DNA of 64,000 nucleotides from Dyadobacter sp. CY261 (GTDB taxonomy: Bacteria; Bacteroidota; Bacteroidia; Cytophagales; Spirosomataceae). The notes below the pieces were generated by a model. That model had not been told where the DNA came from. It saw only the letters and a program-made list of their open reading frames with translations, and did no database searches. Shown one piece after another: positions 7,983-15,041 of this stretch. Made by a program: the position numbers and the translations under genes. The first letter of the stretch is position 1, and each line of letters opens with the position of its first letter. The stretch is taken from NCBI RefSeq assembly GCF_021440085.1, contig NZ_JAKCPW010000006.1, forward strand, positions 124,001 to 188,000, read 5' to 3'.

Positions 7983-9056
7983 ATGGAACAAAAACACAGA
8001 GTTCTCGAACTGGATGCACTGCGTGGGATTGCGGCAATAGCAGTGGTACTCTACCATTTCACGATGAACGCAAACAAGGAGCGTCTCGGATGGGAATTCG
8101 CTTATGGCATCACCGGCGTCGATCTGTTTTTTATGATCAGCGGATTCGTCATTTATATGACGGCCGGACATGTCCGACGCTGGACGGACTTTGTGGTCTT
8201 CCGTTTCGCCCGACTTTATCCCGCATACTGGTGCTGCCTGCTCATCACTTCGATATTCATGGCCTGGTACGAGCCTCACCAGCTAAGTGCCGCAAACATT
8301 CTTGCCAATGCGACCATGGCCCCTCCTTTCTTTAATGTCGAGAATATCGACGGTTCCTACTGGACCTTACTCGTTGAACTGCTCTTTTACGGGTGGATCG
8401 TCCTCATTCTGATCACAGGAAAACTTGCCAACATCCGGCTGATCGGTTCGCTTACATTATTTGCCGTACTTCTTTTCCATGTCTTTGCGCCTTATTATCC
8501 CGGCGTATACATCTTTGCCGGTCACAAATTTCTATTAATCAATCATTTCCCATTATTTTTTTCGGGCATTTTGTTTTTTCAATGGAGGAACGGAGAAAAC
8601 CGCCTTCATATACTTCTTCTACTGACGGTTGCACTTCTCACATCTTTTTATTTGCACGATAAAGGAGGTCCGGCGATGCATGTCGTGAGTTTCAAGGAGC
8701 ATTGCATACTGATTACCTTCTTTCATATTTTATTCGCGCTGCTTATCACGGGTAAGCTTCAATTCTTGTCAAAAAAGCCATTGCTTTACCTGGGCAAAAT
8801 CTCCTATTGTCTTTATCTGATCCATCAATATGTCGGCACGCATCTCATTAGCAGCTTTACAAATAGCATGGGTATGAATATTTACCTTGCAATAGTGCTT
8901 GCTATTGTGATCGTGATCGGTATAGCATCTCTTGTTACCTTCTTTATAGAAATTCCCGCCAATGTCTACATTCGGAACTGGCATTCCGCTTCACGAGACA
9001 TTTTGTCACCGGTAAAAGGCCGAAATGGCCGTCCACTCAAAAAACAGCCTTTTTAG
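7983..9056 (+). CDS. Acyltransferase 3 family membrane protein (OafA/YrhL type)
   Basis: An integral membrane O-acyltransferase of 357 residues with about ten hydrophobic segments. The N-terminus shows the family hallmark LDALRGIAAIAVVLYHF, including the Arg and the conserved His of the catalytic helix. A second family mark is the FMISGFVIYMTAG segment near residues 50-62, and FVVFRFARLYPAYW follows. Such proteins transfer acetyl or similar groups to exported sugars, peptidoglycan, lipids or antibiotics (family knowledge); no substrate is hinted at by the neighbours, a divergent sigma factor and an ABC exporter. It stands alone on its strand, 137 bp before the ABC gene. A second, distant acyltransferase 3 member lies at 33715-34914. 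Confidence 0.9.
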   Translation: MEQKHRVLELDALRGIAAIAVVLYHFTMNANKERLGWEFAYGITGVDLFFMISGFVIYMTAGHVRRWTDFVVFRFARLYPAYWCCLLITSIFMAWYEPHQLSAANILANATMAPPFFNVENIDGSYWTLLVELLFYGWIVLILITGKLANIRLIGSLTLFAVLLFHVFAPYYPGVYIFAGHKFLLINHFPLFFSGILFFQWRNGENRLHILLLLTVALLTSFYLHDKGGPAMHVVSFKEHCILITFFHILFALLITGKLQFLSKKPLLYLGKISYCLYLIHQYVGTHLISSFTNSMGMNIYLAIVLAIVIVIGIASLVTFFIEIPANVYIRNWHSASRDILSPVKGRNGRPLKKQPF

Positions 9057-9118
9057 CTCCGATAGCTCGTAAACTTGACGGCTTTCCAGGCCGAGAAAGT
9101 GCCTTTTGAATTATTGCG

Positions 9119-9126
9119 TACTTTTG
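9119..9126 (+). promoter_or_regulatory. Candidate -7 box before the ABC exporter gene
   Basis: TACTTTTG matches the Bacteroidota -7 consensus TAnnTTTG, 67 bp before the ATG at 9194. No well-spaced -33 TTTG is present, so support is partial. Confidence 0.4.
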
Positions 9127-9193
9127 CGGGCTAGCTGTCTAATGTTTATCAGTCCCGGATTGGAAGATCCCGGGTATATCTATATTAAAAATA

Positions 9194-11038
9194 ATGGCTA
9201 AGGATGAAAACAGCAAGTCGTTGCCGGGCAAGGACTTGCCTAACAAAGATTCGTCGTCGCCGTTTGCTGTAAAGAAACTCAAATGGGAAGGGCTCAAAAT
9301 CACGATTCAACTGCTGCGGTATCTGAAACCCTATCGCACGACATTTGCAATAGGAATGCTATTCCTGGTATTATCAACAGGTACCTCGCTGGCATTTCCG
9401 AAATTAGTTGGAAGCATTATCGAGGTTATCGAAGGTAAATCCCGGTTTACTATTAACCAGATCACGCTATTCCTCTTCCTTGTCCTCCTGGGCCAGGCGG
9501 TATTTTCTTATTTTCGGATTTATCTTTTCTCAAAAGTCAGCGAAAAGGCCGTCAACAATATCCGGTTGGATGTTTTTAGCAAGATTATCACACTACCAGT
9601 CCCATTTCTGGAAGAGCGGCGCGTAGGCGAGCTCACAAGCCGCATCACCTCCGACGTATCGCAATTACAGGGCTTGCTTTCATTCACATTGGCTGAACTC
9701 TTCCGTCAGGCGGCTACATTGATCGTCGGTATGTCGATCCTCTTTTATACTTCCTGGAAACTGACACTTTTTATGCTTGCAACGGTTCCCGTACTGGGTA
9801 TTGCGTCCGTATTCTTTGGGCGGCACACGCGCCGGCTCGCGCGCAAGGCACAGGACGAACTCGCCGCGGCTAATGTAGTGGTCGAGGAAACGCTTCAGTC
9901 CGTACATGTGGTAAAGGCGTTTACCAATGAACCGCTGGAAGTAGGCCGGTACAGGACTATCCTTGGCCGGGTGGTGGATCTTACATTGTATGCGGCGCGG
10001 TTTAGGGGCGGATTTGCTTCTTTCATCATTTTTGCGATGTTCGGGGGCATTGTAGGGGTGGTCTGGTATGGGGCAGCGCTGGTTCAGGCTGGTGAATTCG
10101 GGCTTTCCGATTTGTTTACATTTATCCTCTACACCACTTTTATCGGCGCCTCGATCAGCGGAATGGGTGATTTGTATGCACAAATCAGCCGGACAGTCGG
10201 TGCTTCGGAACGCATTGTCGAGATACTGGGGGAAACGCCGGAGGTGTCGATCGAGCAGGGACAAAATGCGGTTGCCAGCCCTATTGATGGCCGGATCGTT
10301 TATCAGGATGTCCATTTCTCTTACCCATCGCGTCCGGATCTTCCCGTGCTCAAAGGTGTATCACTGGACATTCAGGCTGGCGAAAAAATTGCGTTGGTAG
10401 GATATAGCGGAGCAGGTAAATCGACCATTGTACAACTCTTAATGCGCTTTTACAACTACCAATCGGGAGAAATACTCGTCGATGGTAAGCCGGTAGGCGC
10501 CTATGGCATTTCCGAATTGCGGAAAAACATTGCGATCGTACCGCAGGAAGTAATGCTTTTCGGTGGGACGATTTACGATAACATTGCTTACGGAAAACCT
10601 TCCGCGTCACGCGAGGCAATCTTGGATGCGGCCTCACGTGCCAACGCGCTCGAATTCATCGAATCTTTTCCCGAGGGATTTGAAACGATCGTCGGCGAAC
10701 GAGGGATCAAACTCTCAGGGGGCCAGCGCCAGCGGATCGCTATTGCCAGGGCAATTTTAAAAGACCCTAAAATCCTGATCCTCGATGAAGCAACCAGCTC
10801 GCTTGACGCCGAATCGGAGAAACTGGTACAGATCGCTTTGGAAGAGTTAATGAAAAACCGCACTACCATCGTGATCGCGCACAGGCTTGCTACCATCCGG
10901 AAAGTCGATATGATTTATGTATTGCGTGACGGGCGCATCACCGAATCAGGCACGCATCAGGCATTAAGTACCGTCTCTGGCGGTGTATATGCCAACCTTA
11001 TCAAACTTCAATTTGAAACCGCCGACAATCCTTCATGA
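9194..11038 (+). CDS. ABC exporter half-transporter (MsbA/ABCB-like, fused permease-ATPase)
   Basis: A 614-residue half-transporter that should work as a homodimer, exporting lipids, peptides or drugs. A polar leader of about 35 residues precedes a six-helix transmembrane domain (about 45-330). The ATPase domain follows: Walker A GYSGAGKST near residue 403, Q-loop VPQEVMLFGGT, signature LSGGQRQR near 506, Walker B ILILDEATSSLD near 527, and switch His in IAHRLATIR. All catalytic elements are intact. MsbA-type lipid A flippases have this layout, but substrate cannot be assigned from sequence alone. The stop codon overlaps the next gene's start as ATGA at 11035-11038, implying translational coupling to a membrane-bound MutS-like ATPase. 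Confidence 0.93.
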   Translation: MAKDENSKSLPGKDLPNKDSSSPFAVKKLKWEGLKITIQLLRYLKPYRTTFAIGMLFLVLSTGTSLAFPKLVGSIIEVIEGKSRFTINQITLFLFLVLLGQAVFSYFRIYLFSKVSEKAVNNIRLDVFSKIITLPVPFLEERRVGELTSRITSDVSQLQGLLSFTLAELFRQAATLIVGMSILFYTSWKLTLFMLATVPVLGIASVFFGRHTRRLARKAQDELAAANVVVEETLQSVHVVKAFTNEPLEVGRYRTILGRVVDLTLYAARFRGGFASFIIFAMFGGIVGVVWYGAALVQAGEFGLSDLFTFILYTTFIGASISGMGDLYAQISRTVGASERIVEILGETPEVSIEQGQNAVASPIDGRIVYQDVHFSYPSRPDLPVLKGVSLDIQAGEKIALVGYSGAGKSTIVQLLMRFYNYQSGEILVDGKPVGAYGISELRKNIAIVPQEVMLFGGTIYDNIAYGKPSASREAILDAASRANALEFIESFPEGFETIVGERGIKLSGGQRQRIAIARAILKDPKILILDEATSSLDAESEKLVQIALEELMKNRTTIVIAHRLATIRKVDMIYVLRDGRITESGTHQALSTVSGGVYANLIKLQFETADNPS

Positions 11039-12864
11039 AAGTAGCTGAGCCAAATTACTCCGCATCGCAACAGTTTTTTCAAACACAAAAAGAAAAAGCG
11101 GCAACCGCGGAACAACGGGAACATGAAAAGTTCAAAAGCATAGCAGTGCTTCGACTGGGCACCTTTGCCGGAATGGTAGGATTGGCAGTGGTTTGGAACA
11201 AGAGCGGGGTTGCATACTGGGCCATAGGCATTATGGCACTCCTGGTCGCCTTCCTGATTCTCATGCGCAGACAACAGGAAGCCCGTCGTCTCCGCAATTT
11301 TCAGAAGAATCTTGTCACGATTAATGACGATGAGCTCTCACGCCTCGAACTTCGCTTCAAAAGACCTGAAAACGGCATTGAGTTTCGCGAAAAGAACCAC
11401 GCTTATTCCGACGACCTCGATATTTTCGGTGAGTTTTCTCTTTTCAAACTTCTCAACCGCACCCACACCGCCGAAGGAAGCCGCCGGCTGGCGAACTGGC
11501 TCAAAAGTCCCGCCACAGCCATTGAGGCAGGTATGCGCCAGGCTGCTTCCACCAATTTCAGCGGGTATCCCGACCTAATCCAGGCCTGGGAAGCAACCGC
11601 TATGCTTCACGAGCACGCCGCCAAACACGTTGGCGAGGTTCAGGCGTGGTCCATCGAAACGTTTCCCTCGCCTTTGCGGGCTACATTGCCATGGCGTTGG
11701 TACCCGTTTATAACACTCGTTATTTTTATTCTGTATATAGCAGGGATCGTTCCGGGCCTCGCAGTGCTCGTCAGCCTTGCGATCCATTCGTTGATCCTGT
11801 CCCGTTTTATGGAAACGGTCAAAATTCTCGCAAACCGCACCACATCGATGGGGCAAACGCTTACAGCTTATGCAGAATTACTCCAAAAAGCAGAATCGGC
11901 ACCATACCAATCCGCGTGGTGGCAACCAAGGAAGGAGCGGATTGCGGGGTCATCCGCAGCCTTGGCGCAGGCTGGCAATTTGTTTGAAAAGCTAGATTAC
12001 CGCAACAATCCTTACTTTGCCATTTTTGTAGGCATCACTACACTCTGGGATCTGCATTGCCTGGCTGGCCTGGAAAAATGGAAAGCTGCGCATCAGGAAC
12101 ACCTCACCGCATGGCTTGACGTGCTAGCCGACACCGAAGCCATGAATAGCCTTGCAGGTCACGCATTTGCCCATCCGGACTATGTAGTGCCGCAGGTGTA
12201 TGACAGCGACGAGGTTATCATCACCACCACCACATTAGGCCATCCGTTGATACCGGTGGCTAAGCGGATCAGCAACGATTTCGCGATGCAAGGCACCGGT
12301 AAGACGATCCTTGTTACAGGTTCGAATATGTCGGGCAAAAGCACATTTCTCAGGACTATCGGCCTTAATCTTGTACTCGCACAAACAGGCGCGGTCGTCA
12401 GTGCGGGTGCCTTCGCATGCTCGCCCGTGCGGGTGTTCAGCAGCATGCGTACGCAGGATTCTCTTGAAGAAAGTACTTCATCCTTCTATGCGGAACTCAA
12501 ACGGCTGCGGAAACTGCTTGAACTTGCCGATGAACGCGACCAGGCCCCGGTATTTTACCTGCTCGACGAGATATTGAAAGGAACCAATTCCGCAGACCGC
12601 CACAGGGGTGCCGAGGCACTTATACGCCAGCTCCACACTAAAAAGGCCTCCGGAATGGTTTCCACGCACGACCTCGAACTCGGCGAATGGGGCGCGACCG
12701 AAAATTACATCCACAACTTCCATTTCCGGTCGGACGTAGAAAACGGGCAGCTGCATTTCGACTACCGTTTACACGAAGGGATATGCCGGAGTTTTAATGC
12801 TTCCGAACTGATGCGGATGATGGGAATTGCGATCGGGCCGGACAAAACCCCGCTTGCACACTGA
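11035..12864 (+). CDS. Membrane-anchored MutS-like ATPase
   Basis: The C-terminal 200 residues are a MutS core ATPase domain: Walker A TGSNMSGKSTFLRT (about 424-437), the following LNLVLAQTGAVVSA helix, the DSLEESTSSFYAELKRL segment, Walker B VFYLLDEILKGTNS and the STHDLELGEW switch. The N-terminal two-thirds lacks a MutS mismatch-recognition domain. Instead it has two hydrophobic hairpins, at about residues 37-75 and 215-255, which should anchor it in the membrane. At 609 residues it is shorter than MutS (about 850) and has no Smr nuclease tail as MutS2 does. Proteins like this are often auto-named mismatch repair MutS in Bacteroidota, but repair is doubtful for a membrane protein. It overlaps the ABC exporter by 4 bp. 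Confidence 0.85.
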   Translation: MKVAEPNYSASQQFFQTQKEKAATAEQREHEKFKSIAVLRLGTFAGMVGLAVVWNKSGVAYWAIGIMALLVAFLILMRRQQEARRLRNFQKNLVTINDDELSRLELRFKRPENGIEFREKNHAYSDDLDIFGEFSLFKLLNRTHTAEGSRRLANWLKSPATAIEAGMRQAASTNFSGYPDLIQAWEATAMLHEHAAKHVGEVQAWSIETFPSPLRATLPWRWYPFITLVIFILYIAGIVPGLAVLVSLAIHSLILSRFMETVKILANRTTSMGQTLTAYAELLQKAESAPYQSAWWQPRKERIAGSSAALAQAGNLFEKLDYRNNPYFAIFVGITTLWDLHCLAGLEKWKAAHQEHLTAWLDVLADTEAMNSLAGHAFAHPDYVVPQVYDSDEVIITTTTLGHPLIPVAKRISNDFAMQGTGKTILVTGSNMSGKSTFLRTIGLNLVLAQTGAVVSAGAFACSPVRVFSSMRTQDSLEESTSSFYAELKRLRKLLELADERDQAPVFYLLDEILKGTNSADRHRGAEALIRQLHTKKASGMVSTHDLELGEWGATENYIHNFHFRSDVENGQLHFDYRLHEGICRSFNASELMRMMGIAIGPDKTPLAH

Positions 12865-12873
12865 TAACTGGCA

Positions 12874-12906
12874 TTTGTACGGTTATGCAAGGATTGCGTA
12901 ACTTTA
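12874..12906 (+). promoter_or_regulatory. Candidate rseP promoter (-33 TTTG, -7 TAACTTTA)
   Basis: TTTG at 12874-12877 and TAACTTTA at 12899-12906 are 21 bp apart. This is the spacing of the Bacteroidota housekeeping promoter, with one mismatch in the -7 box (TAnnTTTG expected). The ATG of rseP is 90 bp downstream. Confidence 0.5.
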
Positions 12907-12931
12907 CTGTTTACATTTACGTTTCTAACAC

Positions 12932-12949
12932 TGACCCGTCAACGGGTCA
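12932..12949. promoter_or_regulatory. 18-bp perfect palindrome in the rseP leader
   Basis: TGACCCGT-CA-ACGGGTCA is a perfect 8+2+8 inverted repeat between the candidate promoter and the rseP start. It is not followed by a T run, so an operator is likelier than a terminator. The binding protein is unknown. Confidence 0.5.
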
Positions 12950-12996
12950 AAAACGGTTGACAGTAACAATTAACTCGTAACGATTACAATACCTGA

Positions 12997-14331
12997 ATGG
13001 AATTACAGAAAGCATTAGAAATATTGATCATGGCAGGGCAGCTTATCCTGGGCCTGTCGATCCTGGTGGGGTTGCATGAGTGGGGGCATATGGCCGCCGC
13101 AAAATTGTTCGGAATGAGGGTTGAGAAATACTTTATAGGCTTTCCTCCTAAAATTTTCAGTTTCCAGAAGGGTGAAACAGAATATGGCATAGGCGCGATC
13201 CCACTCGGTGGTTTTGTAAAGATATCCGGGATGATCGACGAGTCGATGGACACGGAATCGATGAGCCAGGAGCCTCAACCTTGGGAGTTCCGCTCAAAAC
13301 CGGCCTGGCAACGTCTCATTGTAATGCTCGGCGGAATTATCGTCAATGTAATTGTCGGCATTATCATTTTCATTGCCATTGCTTATAACGAAGGTGAAAG
13401 ATTCCTGTCGATCAACGAAGTAAACAAATATGGCATTGTGGCTGGTGAGCTTGCACAGGAAATAGGCCTGAAAACCGGCGATAAAGTGGTGCGCGTCAAC
13501 GGCAAGCCATTCACCGATTTCAGTGATATGGTGAGCTCGGATGTGTTTCTGGGCAGTAACAGCTCGTACACAGTAAGCCGCAACGGCCAGGAGGTGGAAA
13601 TTGATATTCCGAACAACTTCATTGAAAAACTGTCTGATCCCGATGAGAAGCGTAACTTCATCCGTCCTTTGGAGCCGTTCAAAATCGGTGAACTGATTCC
13701 AGGAATGCCTGCCGAAAAGGCTGGATTGGAAACTGGCGACAAAGTGATATCGATCAACGGCAGGCCCGTTCATTTTTTCCACGAATTCCAGGAGGAGCTG
13801 GAAAAACTAAAAGGCAAAACAACACCGTTGGTAGTACAAAGGGGTGCCGAACAAAAAACGCTAAGCGCCTCAGTTTCCGAAGAAGGAACCCTTGGTTTTT
13901 ACCCTGAAACACTGCTTCACTTCACCACCGTTCAGTATACCCTTGGCCAGGCGGTTGCCATTGGCACGGAGAACGCATTCGGTGTCGTGTACAACAATAT
14001 CAAAGGTTTTGGCAAAATATTCCGCGGCGAGGTCTCCGCTTCCAAAGCGCTGAGCGGGCCTATCGGCATTGCCAGGATGTTTGGTGGCGTTTGGGACTGG
14101 GGCCGTTTCTGGTCGCTGACCGGGCTGTTGTCCATGGTACTCGCATTCATGAACGCGCTGCCAATTCCTGCACTCGACGGCGGGCATGCGGTGATCCTCT
14201 CCTACGAAATCATCTCAGGCCGCAAGCCATCCGACAAATTCCTTGAAAACGCTCAGAAGGTGGGTATGGTACTCCTTCTCGGTCTGATGGCATTCGCCAT
14301 TTTCAACGACGTATGGAAAGCTGTTTTTTAA
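12997..14331 (+). CDS. rseP: RseP-family site-2 zinc metalloprotease
   Basis: An intramembrane protease that cuts transmembrane segments of anti-sigma factors and leftover signal peptides. The zinc motif HEWGH is at residues 27-31 in the first transmembrane helix. The third ligand region NALPIPALDGGH is near residue 386. Two PDZ domains lie between (about 125-200 and 215-290; PGMPAEKAGLETGDKVISIN is a typical PDZ start), as in E. coli RseP. Length 444 is close to E. coli RseP (450). The ATG at 12997 places HEWGH correctly. In many bacteria the gene follows dxr; here it has its own candidate promoter and palindrome and overlaps a DUF6702-like gene by 19 bp. ECF systems in this window could be substrates, but that is inference. 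Confidence 0.95.
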   Translation: MELQKALEILIMAGQLILGLSILVGLHEWGHMAAAKLFGMRVEKYFIGFPPKIFSFQKGETEYGIGAIPLGGFVKISGMIDESMDTESMSQEPQPWEFRSKPAWQRLIVMLGGIIVNVIVGIIIFIAIAYNEGERFLSINEVNKYGIVAGELAQEIGLKTGDKVVRVNGKPFTDFSDMVSSDVFLGSNSSYTVSRNGQEVEIDIPNNFIEKLSDPDEKRNFIRPLEPFKIGELIPGMPAEKAGLETGDKVISINGRPVHFFHEFQEELEKLKGKTTPLVVQRGAEQKTLSASVSEEGTLGFYPETLLHFTTVQYTLGQAVAIGTENAFGVVYNNIKGFGKIFRGEVSASKALSGPIGIARMFGGVWDWGRFWSLTGLLSMVLAFMNALPIPALDGGHAVILSYEIISGRKPSDKFLENAQKVGMVLLLGLMAFAIFNDVWKAVF

Positions 14332-14912
14332 ATAGAGGGAGAGTGGAGAAAGGGAGGAAGGAGGAGCGGGAAAATGCAGTCAATCGGTCAGTAAAGCCAT
14401 GGTCTCCATCCTCCCTTTCCTCGTTCCTCCCCTTCTACCCTTTACTCCTTTGCTCCCTCCTCCTTTTCTCTTTCAAACCGAACCACGATTACCATGTTTC
14501 GGTGACACAAATGCAGTACAACTCTTCCTCCCGGTCGTTCGAAGTAAGTATCCGCATTTTTACTGATGATCTGGAAAAAGCATTGTCTCAAAGCCATTCC
14601 AAAGAGCGGTTTGTAGTGAAGGACAATGATCAAAATGACCGCTTCGTTGAAGACTACATTCGCAAATCATTTGTATTGACAGATAGTCAGAAAAAAAATG
14701 CAATTATCAAATACATTGGAAAAGAACAGGAGGCGGATGCAACGTGGATTTACCTGGAAATCCCTTTCCAGGGCGCTTTGAACGGTTGCAGGCTTTTGAA
14801 TGTTACATTGATGGAAGTTTTTGACGATCAAGTCAATATGACTAACGTTAAATTTCAATCCGAAAAAAAGACGTTTTTATTTAAGAAAAGCCAGACTTTT
14901 CACTCACTGTAA
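14313..14912 (+). CDS. DUF6702-like small exported protein
   Basis: Role unknown. From about residue 55 (KPNHDYHVSVTQMQYNSSSR) the protein matches what I recall of DUF6702: a short beta-rich domain with SFEVSIRIFTDDLEKAL, then FVLTDSQKKN and a final Phe/Lys-rich strand. The N-terminal segment SFLPFYPLLLCSLLLFSFKP (about 37-57) is a signal peptide or anchor. The ATG at 14313 lies inside the last codons of rseP; an in-frame GTG at 14343 is an alternative start. The first 50 codons run through a purine-rich then pyrimidine-rich tract, giving Lys/Arg/Glu then Ser/Leu/Phe residues. This suggests that the leader was built from low-complexity DNA. Pairing with rseP is common in relatives as far as I recall, so a linked envelope role is possible. 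Confidence 0.75.
   Translation: MESCFLNRGRVEKGRKEERENAVNRSVKPWSPSSLSSFLPFYPLLLCSLLLFSFKPNHDYHVSVTQMQYNSSSRSFEVSIRIFTDDLEKALSQSHSKERFVVKDNDQNDRFVEDYIRKSFVLTDSQKKNAIIKYIGKEQEADATWIYLEIPFQGALNGCRLLNVTLMEVFDDQVNMTNVKFQSEKKTFLFKKSQTFHSL
14334..14477. repeat. Polypurine-polypyrimidine tract pair
   Basis: About 14334-14371 is almost all A/G (GGGAGAGTGGAGAAAGGGAG and on), and 14405-14477 is almost all C/T with repeated CTCC/CCTT units. The arms are roughly complementary and could fold back imperfectly. It encodes the leader of the DUF6702-like protein. Confidence 0.7.
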
Positions 14913-15024
14913 CTAGTTGGTGACCGCTCACAAAATCGCATGACAGTATGTGTAGTGGCACGGCTATTTTGTTTTATAATGCCTTTCTTTTGAAAGTCAT
15001 TATTTATATATTGGGAAAAGATTA

Positions 15025-15041
15025 TCTGTCAATTTGACAGA
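15025..15041. promoter_or_regulatory. Perfect palindrome abutting the lon start codon
   Basis: TCTGTCAA-T-TTGACAGA is an 8+1+8 perfect inverted repeat ending at the base before the ATG at 15042. A bound protein or RNA hairpin here would block initiation. A stress-response operator is a reasonable inference given that lon is a heat-shock protease. Confidence 0.55.

Noticed and set aside
9680..10315. A 211-codon minus-strand open frame inside the ABC exporter gene
   Set aside because: Composition (Arg/His/Pro/Cys-rich) is typical of antisense shadows and the plus gene is complete.
11035..12864. Naming the MutS-like protein as the mismatch repair MutS
   Set aside because: It lacks the mismatch-recognition domain and has membrane hairpins, so only the ATPase family can be claimed.
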